Below, in pieces: positions 1 to 6,334 of a stretch of DNA of 9,338 nt. The position numbers and the translations under genes are program-made. The number at the start of each line of letters is the position of its first letter. The first letter of the stretch is position 1. The stretch is taken from positions 1 to 9,338 of the forward strand of contig JAUIEY010000068.1 in NCBI GenBank assembly GCA_030429685.1. The letters are read 5' to 3'. A model generated the notes under the pieces. It had not been told where the DNA came from, did not search any database, and saw only the letters and a program-made list of their open reading frames with translations. The DNA comes from Gammaproteobacteria bacterium. GTDB taxonomy: Bacteria; Pseudomonadota; Gammaproteobacteria; Steroidobacterales; GCA-2729495.

Positions 1-93
1 ATGGCCCTGCGCAGCGGCGCCATGCACCTGTGGTACCGGCGCCTGCAGGCCGGCATGCAGTTTCAGGACGCGTCCGTGGCGCGCGCCAGCTGA
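1..93 (+). CDS. C-terminal tail of an unidentified protein (5' end outside window)
   Basis: Frame 1 is open from the first base to a TGA at 91-93 and gives about 30 residues (…LWYRRLQAGMQFQDASVARAS). Nearly every codon ends in G or C (only one TTT), as expected of a real gene in this genome, and the tail converges on the L,D-transpeptidase, overlapping its last 31 bases tail to tail. I do not recognise the family from so short a piece. The ATG at position 1 need not be the start. It could also be a chance open frame; 30 codons are weak evidence. Confidence 0.4.
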   Translation: MALRSGAMHLWYRRLQAGMQFQDASVARAS

Positions 94-1289
94 TAAACGT
101 CGCGGCGGAACTGTACTTCGCCCGCCGGTGACACCCAGGCGCTCAGGTATACCAGGTCAACCGGCACTTTTTCATACAGCGTGTAGGCGCGCGTGCCGTA
201 GTTGGGGTCGCGCGCCGCCAGCTCAACCACTTCCTGCATGGTAGCGTGCCCGCTAAACAACCACTGCGCCAGCGCGGCCGGATTCTGCACACGCACGCAG
301 CCCGAACTCAGCGAGCGCACCGACAGGCCGAGCAGAGCCTGCGACGGCGTGTCATGCAGGAACACATCGTGCTCGTTGGGGAAATCAAACTTGTAGCGCC
401 CCAGGCTGTTGGCCGGCCCGGGCATTTGCAGCAGGCGATACGGAAAACGCTGCGGATTGATCAGCTCCCAGCCGATCAGCTCCGGGTTGAGTTCGCCGGC
501 GTCTTTGTCAAAACCGGAAAACACCCGGAAGCCGTTGCGGCGAAAATAACCGGCGTCGTCAATCTGTCGCGGCAGCAAATCCTGACCGGCGATACTTTGC
601 GGCACGTTCCAGCCCGGGTTGACCACAATCCGCGTGATGGCACTGCTGAGTTCCGGCGTCGGCCGGGTCGGATGACCGACCACGGCGCGCAGGCGCAGCT
701 CGATGCTGCCGCCATCAAGCGCCGCTACCGTCGCTTCGGGGATGTTTACCCAGACACGTTTACCGGCATTGTTGTTGGCGCCGCCGGCAGGCGCTTGCTG
801 CCAGCCGGCCAGCGCATGCCGGAGCTGGCGGATGCGCGCGGCTACCGGCAGGTTCAGCATTTCCAGTGTCTGGCCGCTTACCACACCGTCCGGGTGCAGG
901 CCGTGGCGCTGCTGGAACAGCAGCACCGCCTCCTGCAGACCGGCATCGAAAGTCAGCGGGTCGGCGCCCATCTCGGCGAGATAGTCACCGGTGGCGCGCA
1001 GCCGCTGACGCAGGGTGCGCACGCGCGGGTCGCGGCTGCCCGGTGTCAGGGAGGTGTCAGCGGGGAGTGCCGGCCAGCCGCCATCGGCGGCAATCTGCTC
1101 ATAACGCGTGACGGCAACTTCCAGCCGCTCGACCTGCTCGCCTGCAAGCAGCGCCGCCGCCGAAGACCGCTCCAGCGCTGCGGCGTCAGATTCCGCACCT
1201 GCGGTGTCAGCCCACAGAATGCCGCTGAACAGGCTTAAGCCCGCCCAGCAAAAAATCAGCCTGCCGAGCGAACGTGCCTTAAAGCGCAT
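63..1289 (-). CDS. YcbB-type murein L,D-transpeptidase (compact form), periplasmic
   Basis: 408-residue exported enzyme expected to form 3-3 (meso-DAP to meso-DAP) peptidoglycan cross-links in the periplasm. In order: an N-terminal hydrophobic signal segment (about 8-26, basic n-region MRFKAR); a helical region; a peptidoglycan-binding-like domain about 85-147 (VRTLRQRL, then FQQRHGLHPDGVVSGQTL); and a YkuD catalytic domain about 178-350. The YkuD domain carries the YcbB-style block VGHPTRPTPELSS (204-216) and NPGWNVPQSIA (224-234), His312 in LHDTP, and SSGCVR at 328-333 with catalytic Cys331. Escherichia coli YcbB/LdtD is about 615 residues, so this is a shortened version, but all catalytic motifs are present. 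The ATG at 1287-1289 has no clear Shine-Dalgarno sequence and lies 36 bases after the stop of the preceding minus-strand gene, so it may be co-transcribed with the Slam pair. The domain call is strong; which Ldt paralogue it corresponds to is not settled. Confidence 0.9.
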   Translation of the reverse strand: MRFKARSLGRLIFCWAGLSLFSGILWADTAGAESDAAALERSSAAALLAGEQVERLEVAVTRYEQIAADGGWPALPADTSLTPGSRDPRVRTLRQRLRATGDYLAEMGADPLTFDAGLQEAVLLFQQRHGLHPDGVVSGQTLEMLNLPVAARIRQLRHALAGWQQAPAGGANNNAGKRVWVNIPEATVAALDGGSIELRLRAVVGHPTRPTPELSSAITRIVVNPGWNVPQSIAGQDLLPRQIDDAGYFRRNGFRVFSGFDKDAGELNPELIGWELINPQRFPYRLLQMPGPANSLGRYKFDFPNEHDVFLHDTPSQALLGLSVRSLSSGCVRVQNPAALAQWLFSGHATMQEVVELAARDPNYGTRAYTLYEKVPVDLVYLSAWVSPAGEVQFRRDVYQLARATDAS

Positions 1290-1298
1290 TTAAATTTT

Positions 1299-1311
1299 GG
1301 TGTCTGACACC
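1299..1311. repeat. 13-bp perfect palindrome GGTGTCTGACACC
   Basis: Two 6-base arms (GGTGTC / GACACC) are separated by a single T, within the 36-base gap between the TbpB-like gene and the L,D-transpeptidase gene. It is flanked by an A/T stretch (TAAATTTT on one side, GATGTGCATAAAA on the other). A one-base centre makes it a poor RNA hairpin and more like a dimeric-protein operator or a dispersed REP-like palindrome. I saw only one copy in this window, so neither role can be decided from the sequence. Confidence 0.45.
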
Positions 1312-1325
1312 GATGTGCATAAAAG

Positions 1326-2474
1326 TCAGGGTACCGGAGCAGGCGTGGTCGCGCCGAGCAAACCAACGTCACGCACCAGACCGTGGCCGTCCAGGTCCAC
1401 CTCAATGATGTGCGCCGCAGCGCGCGAGGCTGCCGGGCCCACCAGGGCGCCCTGCACAAAACCGCTGTTCACGTTGCTGCTGAACTGCGCCGGGTCGGAC
1501 AGGAAGCTGGCACCGGTTACCGCACCGCCGGCACTGAAACTGTAAGCCGGGTTGGTCCAGTCGCCGGCCCAGGTCGAAGCGGAACCGTAGGTCATGCTGA
1601 TGTTGGCCATGGTCGAGTTATCTACCGACATCGGGCCGCTGAAGTTCAGCGTGCCACCCATGTTGGTCAGCGCATCAATGTCGGCCTGCGATATGGCCAC
1701 GCCCCAGGCAAAAAAGCCGGAGTTGGCCGACCCGGTCGCAGTGTCGCCGTGCGCCCAGATGTCGCCGGCAATCTGGATGTCGGAACCCTGCCGCAACACA
1801 CGGGCAATCAGCCGCGAACGCAGCGTGCCGTCGGCACCGGAAGCGCGCATGTTTTCATAATTATCGGGACGCGTGGTGAACACAGTGCTCATGCCGTCCA
1901 CGGAATCCACCACCGTGCCGTCCTGCGCGGTTATCACAAACTCACTGCCATCCTGTGCCAGGTCAATGCGGGCGAACTGCGTGTTGGCCGCCGTATCCAC
2001 ATTGCCGGTGCCATCCACAAAGGTGGCAAAACCGCATGGCAGGCCCGGATCACAGGGGACAACCGGATCGGGATCATCAATGGCGAGAATTTCCGGGCGG
2101 GTCGGGTATTCCGGCGCGGTCAGCGGTGCGGCAGGCGGCGTGGCGCCACCGGCAGCCGGCGACAATGGCGCAGCCCACGGACCCCAGCATTGCACCGAAC
2201 CCTGTGCGGCCGGACCGGCGCAGGGATTAGGGGCAGGCGCGGCGGCAACCGGCGCAACCGGTTTCGGACTGCCGGCACCGGGGGCAATGTTAATCGCCTG
2301 CTGACAGGCATCGGCCACCGCTTTCGGCACCGACTTGGGATTGGCTGCGTAGTTTTCCAGAATGGCGGCGCAGTTCTGCGCATTCAACTCGGACGCATCC
2401 TGCGCCAAAACCGTCGCTGCCTGCCACGGCATGGCCAGTACCAGTAGTGCAACACTGAATTTGAGTCTTCCCAT
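1326..2474 (-). CDS. Secreted TbpB-like beta-barrel protein, probable Slam client (non-lipidated)
   Basis: 382 residues. The signal peptide is 1-24 (MGRLKFSVALLVLAMPWQAATVLA, probable cleavage before QDAS) and has no lipobox cysteine, so the protein should be soluble or surface-retained by other means. A short helical N-terminal region holds C35 and C57. A Pro/Ala-rich linker (about 64-130) holds C85 and C96, and C141/C147 follow; six cysteines in three close pairs suggest disulfides. Residues about 150-374 look like the TbpB-type eight-stranded barrel: FFAWG (254-258), GTLNFSGPMSV (274-284), YSFSAGGAVTGASF (311-324), FSSN..SGFVQGALVGPAAS (331-350), and the closing strand ending VGLLG. TbpB, LbpB, HpuA, fHbp and the soluble hemophore HphA are known Slam clients with such barrels. 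Here the gene lies 66 bases downstream of a Slam-like gene on the same strand. Ligand (heme, metal or other) is unknown. The start ATG has a modest GAGAAG-like site upstream. Confidence 0.72.
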   Translation of the reverse strand: MGRLKFSVALLVLAMPWQAATVLAQDASELNAQNCAAILENYAANPKSVPKAVADACQQAINIAPGAGSPKPVAPVAAAPAPNPCAGPAAQGSVQCWGPWAAPLSPAAGGATPPAAPLTAPEYPTRPEILAIDDPDPVVPCDPGLPCGFATFVDGTGNVDTAANTQFARIDLAQDGSEFVITAQDGTVVDSVDGMSTVFTTRPDNYENMRASGADGTLRSRLIARVLRQGSDIQIAGDIWAHGDTATGSANSGFFAWGVAISQADIDALTNMGGTLNFSGPMSVDNSTMANISMTYGSASTWAGDWTNPAYSFSAGGAVTGASFLSDPAQFSSNVNSGFVQGALVGPAASRAAAHIIEVDLDGHGLVRDVGLLGATTPAPVP

Positions 2475-2540
2475 GATCTTCTCGTTATTGTTTCTGGTTC
2501 TTATATATATGTCGCTGCAAGCTCGCCCGTTACCGCAGGG

Positions 2541-3839
2541 TCAGAACGACTTCTGCAAACCGAGACTGACAAGGTGACGGTCGTAATCAAAACGCGGGTC
2601 ATTGGAGTTATTGTCGGTGTAAATCCATTCACCACGAACCACCCAGCCGGACAGCGTCTCCTGCAACTCATGGCGGAAACCCAGCGTACCGCGCCACTCA
2701 TCATCATCGCGTGACGCGGTAAACGGCGGCAGCGGCGCATCGTAATCAAACTTGCGATACCCCAGCCGCGCATAGACCGAGCCGCGCTCCCAGGCTTGGT
2801 AGGCCACGCCGGCAAAAACCTCCGGGCCCTTGTAACCGAAGGTGTCGTCATCGGCATCAAAATCGGCATAGGCAATGCCGGCCTGCACGCCGAACTTCTC
2901 GTCCATGTACAGCTGCGACACGGTGGCATAGGCACGGTAGTGATCGCCGTCACGGCCGTTATCCATGGTGCGTTTGTAGTTGCGATCGGTGGCCGTCATG
3001 CCGATAGTGAACTCGGTATCCGCATCGTGCTGCCAGGTGAGCTGCGGATTCAGCGAGGTGAAAAATGCCAGGTTGTCGCCGCCCAGCCAGATCTGATCAC
3101 CCTGCAGGGCAATGGATGCCCGCCACGCATCGGCCACTACCCAGGCCGGACCGGTCCGCAGGGTCAGCACACCCAGATTAAAGTCAGTTTCGTCGAAATA
3201 GGCGCGGTAGTAGGCGTTGCCCTGGGTCTGCCAGATGAAAAAGCCGGTCTTTTCGCCGGCCCGGAAGGAACGGTTGGGGTTGTAGGTGTGCAGCAGGCCC
3301 GCATCGGCCACCGCCGCCCCATCGCTAAGCTCTTCATTTGTAAAGGGAATACCCAGCACCACGACAACGTCATTAATGCCGAAATTGGCGTTGGAGTCGT
3401 ACAGCAGCCCGCCGTAGACCTGTCCGGACCAGTCATGCCGCCGGGCAAAACTTTGCTTGTCGTCACGGATTTGCGCCTGGAATGCCAGTAGCGTGGTTCT
3501 GACCGCAGGCGGAACCTCAGGGTCTGCAAGCACCTGCTGGATTTCCGCCGCGGCCGCATCGAAGTCGTAGGCCAGGTAATTGGCACGGGCGAGTTCGAGG
3601 CGGGCGCGATGCAGCGTCGGGTAATCGGCCAGCAGTTCCCGCAGGATCCGGCGGGCCGTGTAGACACGCTCGGCATCAAGCGCCTCCATGGCGGTGTCGA
3701 AACGGTTCTGCATGTCGGCAGAGGTTTCGGTCGAGTGTTCGGCAGCCACAGCGGCGCCGACCGACAGCACGGCCAGGGAGATCAGCAGTAACAGCAGCGG
3801 CTTGACGCTGCGGACAGAAATGGATTGCACGACAGTCAC
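2541..3839 (-). CDS. Slam-like outer-membrane protein (surface lipoprotein assembly modifier / type XI secretion)
   Basis: 432 residues. Slam proteins move beta-barrel clients such as TbpB or HphA across the outer membrane. The signal peptide is about 1-33 (SVKPLLLLLISLAVLSVGAAVAA). A helical TPR-type domain spans about 45-125, with the Slam-like pattern ARRILRELLADYP, then ARLELARANYLAYDFDAAAAEIQQVL, then VPPAV. From about 135 the protein consists of alternating aromatic beta-strands, opening with the family-typical YGGLLYDSNANFG (142-154) and closing with DPRFDYDRHLVSLGLQKSF, with Phe at the C-terminus as in BAM-inserted barrels. Length is slightly below the ~480-500 usual for Neisseria Slam. 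The reading frame opens with GTG at 3837-3839, and no good Shine-Dalgarno is visible; a second GTG at 3828-3830 would serve equally well. It is first in a minus-strand run, divergent from lapG. The alternative is another DUF560-type porin, but the adjacent TbpB-like gene argues for Slam. Confidence 0.8.
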   Translation of the reverse strand: MTVVQSISVRSVKPLLLLLISLAVLSVGAAVAAEHSTETSADMQNRFDTAMEALDAERVYTARRILRELLADYPTLHRARLELARANYLAYDFDAAAAEIQQVLADPEVPPAVRTTLLAFQAQIRDDKQSFARRHDWSGQVYGGLLYDSNANFGINDVVVVLGIPFTNEELSDGAAVADAGLLHTYNPNRSFRAGEKTGFFIWQTQGNAYYRAYFDETDFNLGVLTLRTGPAWVVADAWRASIALQGDQIWLGGDNLAFFTSLNPQLTWQHDADTEFTIGMTATDRNYKRTMDNGRDGDHYRAYATVSQLYMDEKFGVQAGIAYADFDADDDTFGYKGPEVFAGVAYQAWERGSVYARLGYRKFDYDAPLPPFTASRDDDEWRGTLGFRHELQETLSGWVVRGEWIYTDNNSNDPRFDYDRHLVSLGLQKSF

Positions 3840-3964
3840 GCTTTATTGGTTGTTCTTATTTATTGTTATTGGTTTTTGTAATTGGTTTTTATATTCGAAC
3901 TATGCTGATTCTAGGTACAACACAGCTCATTTTACATGGACTGGTTCGCATCCGTTTGAATTTA
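3840..3964. promoter_or_regulatory. AT-rich divergent promoter region between the Slam operon and lapG
   Basis: 125 bases, sharply more AT-rich than the surrounding genes, separate two divergently transcribed units and so should hold both promoters. Candidate -10 elements are TATATT (3890-3895) or TATGCT (3901-3906) for the plus strand, and TAGAAT on the minus strand (complement of 3908-3913). None has a well-spaced strong -35, so these are weak assignments. Three direct copies of ATTGGTT begin at 3845, 3868 and 3881 (AACCAAT on the minus strand) and could be activator or repressor sites. Confidence 0.5.
3845..3887. repeat. Three direct ATTGGTT repeats (candidate operator)
   Basis: Identical 7-mers lie at 3845-3851, 3868-3874 and 3881-3887, with start-to-start spacings of 23 and 13 bases, all in the divergent intergenic region and just upstream of the Slam-like GTG start. 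The flanks are also T-rich, so part of the similarity could come from low complexity. No known regulator is assigned. Confidence 0.4.
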
Positions 3965-4627
3965 ATGAGGATTATGTCAACGTTTGCGGCCTGCCTGTGG
4001 TTATGTAGCGCGGCACTGGCGAATCCCCAGCCGCTCAGCGCCGGCAGCGCCAGTCCATTTGGTGGACTGTTCGGTTATCAGCAAGTTCCGCAACACGACA
4101 TCAGCGTGTTTCCGCAATGGCTCGACGTGCTGGAACAACACATCACCAGCAACCTCGTTGAAGGCTCGTGTGCGGCCACCGATCATTTCAACCGCTGTCA
4201 TCTGGAAGAATGGCACGGCTTTCTGCGCGGCATTCGCGACCTGCCGCGACAGGCGCAGCTCGATGCGGTGAATCGGTTTGCGAATGAAAAAAACTACGTG
4301 CTGGATATTGATAACTACGGCCGCGAAGACTACTGGGCCATTCCCGAACTGTTTCTCGAAAACGGCGGCGACTGCGAAGACTACGTGATCGTCAAACTGT
4401 TCTCGCTGCGCTGGCTGGGCTGGGACGTGCAGTCCATGCGCCTGGTGGTGGTGCAGGACACCAACCTGCGACTGCCGCACGCCGTGCTGGCCGTGGCAAC
4501 CGGCAATGATGTGTACATCCTCGACAACCAGGCCTCGATAATTGTGCCCGAGCGCACAATCGTTCACTATGCCCCGGTGTACTCAATCAGTGACCGGCAG
4601 TGGTGGCTACATCTACCGACGACCTGA
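3965..4627 (+). CDS. lapG: LapG-type periplasmic cysteine protease (bacterial transglutaminase-like, BTLCP)
   Basis: About 220 residues from the ATG at 3965. LapG cleaves the N-terminal region of giant type I-secreted adhesins (LapA type) and so releases them from the cell surface; calcium is required and the protease is held inactive by a membrane receptor when c-di-GMP is high. A signal peptide MRIMSTFAACLWLCSAALA is followed by the mature protein. The triad is visible: Cys137 in GGDCEDY, His172 in LPHAVL and Asp187 in YILDN. The acidic residues beside the cysteine (Asp136, Glu138) match the family's calcium site. The frame is open back to 3863, but that part reads through the AT-rich intergenic region as improbable protein. 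The ATG at 3974 is an alternative start, with GAGG only three bases before it. The 3' end overlaps the next gene by 28 bases, which suggests translational coupling. No LapA-like substrate gene is in the window. Confidence 0.88.
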   Translation: MRIMSTFAACLWLCSAALANPQPLSAGSASPFGGLFGYQQVPQHDISVFPQWLDVLEQHITSNLVEGSCAATDHFNRCHLEEWHGFLRGIRDLPRQAQLDAVNRFANEKNYVLDIDNYGREDYWAIPELFLENGGDCEDYVIVKLFSLRWLGWDVQSMRLVVVQDTNLRLPHAVLAVATGNDVYILDNQASIIVPERTIVHYAPVYSISDRQWWLHLPTT

Positions 4628-6303
4628 ACCCGGCTGCGGCCAGCGGCGCAGCGACTGACACCGACATCCCCATACCGAGACAACGGCTGCGCGATGTCGC
4701 GCTGCTGACCGCGGTGCTCGCCGCGGCTGCCACCGCGCTGATCTTCGGGCTGCGCTACCAGGCTGCCGAACTCGGCCGGGAAACCGATCAGTGGGCCGCG
4801 CGCCTCGATACCGTCACACTGGCCGGCGCGCGCAACATTAGCAACCAGGTCGAAGCGCAGTCCGCCGCATTGCTGGAACTCGCCGACAACGCTTCACTGC
4901 GCTTGTATTTGTGGGCACTGGTCAACCGCGGCCCGATCAGCCGCGACGTGCCGGCAGCCGAATTCGATTACCTGCGCGGCCTGCTTATCGCCAACACCGA
5001 TTCGGGCACCCGTTCGGCCGCGCGCAACGGCAAATTCCAGACGCTGGCGTTGCTGGATGCGCAACTGTCCACCGTACTCACCACGCCCGGCGCCGCCACC
5101 TCGGAACAGGCACTGCAGATTGCCCGTCAGGCCATTGCTACCCGCACCCGGCAGCTGGTGCTGGCGCGCAATGCCGACGGCACCGCCACTTTATATATGG
5201 CCGTGGTCATCGAACCGCCGCCGGGCGCCGCCGGCCAGCAGGCCATCGGCGGGGTGCTGGTCGCCGCCACCGATGCCGCCGAACTGCTGCGACCCTTAAT
5301 AAAGAGTCTGCCCGGTTACTTTGACAGCGATGCCAATCTGCTGATCGCCACCGGTGACGACCCGGTGGTGGCACTGACCGGCGCCGACGAACTCACCGGC
5401 ATCAACCGCGTCATCACGCTGGGCTTTGCCGTGAGCGAGAGCGCCGCCGGCACCCGGGTGATGCAGTCGGCGCAGAAAGTCCCCGGCACCGGCTGGAAAC
5501 TGATGCGCCGCGTGGATGCCGAACGCGCCCTCAGCACCCTGCAACAGCGCATCTGGGCCTACTTCGTGGCGCTCGGGCTGAGCGTGTTTCTGCTCGCCAC
5601 GCTGTTGTGGGCCTGGCGCGAGCGCAGCATCCGGCTGGCAGAAAAGAAAAACTACCTGCCCATGGTAATCGGCAACCAGCACCGCCAGCGCTCCGCCACC
5701 CGCGAAGAGCAATTGCTGAACAAACTGGTGGCCTCGCTGGTGGACGTTATTGATCTGCACGATCCGTATTCGGCGTTTCATTCCGCACGCCTTGCCGAAC
5801 TGTGCCGCGCGGTCGGCATCAAAATGGGGCTCGATCAGGAAAGCCTCAGCAACCTGGTTACCGCCGCCATGCTCGCCAACGTCGGCAAGATTTCCCTGCC
5901 GCGTGATCTGCTGACCAAACGCGATGAACTGTCCGACAGCGAAGCGCAACTGCTGCATACCCACGTCGAGGAAGGCGTGGAAATTCTGCGCAAACTGGAT
6001 TTTGATGACCCGGTGCTGACCGCCATTGCGCAGAAGCAGGAACACCTCGACGGCAGCGGCTACCCGCAGGGCCTGGCCGAGGACCGCATCACCGTGCTGG
6101 GTCGCATCCTGTCGGTGGCGAATGCCTACATCGCGCTGGTGAGTCCGCGTGCCTATCGCGAAGCCATGTCACCCGAATCCGCACTCAATACCATCCACAA
6201 CGAACTCGGTACCGTGTACGACCGTGACGTGTTTACCGCACTCAAAGAAGTGATTGAAAGCGGCGACGGTCTGTCCGACTGGGAGTTCCCCAACGGCATC
6301 TGA
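4600..6303 (+). CDS. Two-TM receptor with large periplasmic domain and degenerate HD-GYP domain; candidate LapD replacement
   Basis: 567 residues. A short Ala/Asp-rich cytoplasmic N-terminus is followed by TM1 (about 33-52), a periplasmic region of roughly 265 residues (54-318; helix RNISNQVEAQSAALLEL, then a mixed alpha/beta part resembling dCACHE-type sensors), TM2 (319-339), a linker, and an HD-GYP domain (about 375-550). HD-GYP enzymes hydrolyse c-di-GMP using metal ligands H…HD…H…HH…D. Here His394 and His455 remain and DGSGYPQGL (484-492) is intact, but HD is Ala426-Asn427 (AMLANVGK), HH is Lys479-Gln480 and the last Asp is Asn508. Hydrolysis is therefore unlikely; c-di-GMP binding is possible but inferred. 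It overlaps lapG by 28 bases in the slot where lapD usually lies, so the working role is regulation of LapG by inside-out signalling. The start is GTG at 4600 or 4603, because an in-frame TGA lies at 4591. No obvious HAMP signature is seen. Confidence 0.82.
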   Translation: MVATSTDDLNPAAASGAATDTDIPIPRQRLRDVALLTAVLAAAATALIFGLRYQAAELGRETDQWAARLDTVTLAGARNISNQVEAQSAALLELADNASLRLYLWALVNRGPISRDVPAAEFDYLRGLLIANTDSGTRSAARNGKFQTLALLDAQLSTVLTTPGAATSEQALQIARQAIATRTRQLVLARNADGTATLYMAVVIEPPPGAAGQQAIGGVLVAATDAAELLRPLIKSLPGYFDSDANLLIATGDDPVVALTGADELTGINRVITLGFAVSESAAGTRVMQSAQKVPGTGWKLMRRVDAERALSTLQQRIWAYFVALGLSVFLLATLLWAWRERSIRLAEKKNYLPMVIGNQHRQRSATREEQLLNKLVASLVDVIDLHDPYSAFHSARLAELCRAVGIKMGLDQESLSNLVTAAMLANVGKISLPRDLLTKRDELSDSEAQLLHTHVEEGVEILRKLDFDDPVLTAIAQKQEHLDGSGYPQGLAEDRITVLGRILSVANAYIALVSPRAYREAMSPESALNTIHNELGTVYDRDVFTALKEVIESGDGLSDWEFPNGI

Positions 6304-6322
6304 TGCCGCAGGCAATCCTGCC

Positions 6323-6327
6323 AAGGA
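6323..6327 (+). promoter_or_regulatory. Ribosome binding site AAGGA for the MAPEG gene
   Basis: AAGGA sits seven bases before the ATG at 6335. It decides the start of the MAPEG gene at 6335 rather than the upstream in-frame ATG at 6254, which lies inside the receptor gene and would add a non-family N-terminus. Confidence 0.7.
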
Positions 6328-6334
6328 AATCGTT

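Noticed and set aside
246..1238. Long plus-strand open frame opposite the L,D-transpeptidase
   Set aside because: Its translation is Arg/Gln/His-rich with no domain features, while the opposite strand encodes clear YkuD motifs; it is a GC-driven antisense shadow.
1383..2447. Long plus-strand open frame opposite the TbpB-like gene
   Set aside because: Gly/Arg/His-rich translation without motifs; the minus strand has a signal peptide and a barrel signature.
3863..3964. N-terminal extension of LapG to the first ATG of the frame
   Set aside because: The extra residues are encoded by the AT-rich promoter region and would bury the signal peptide; the starts at 3965 or 3974 place the signal peptide at the N-terminus.
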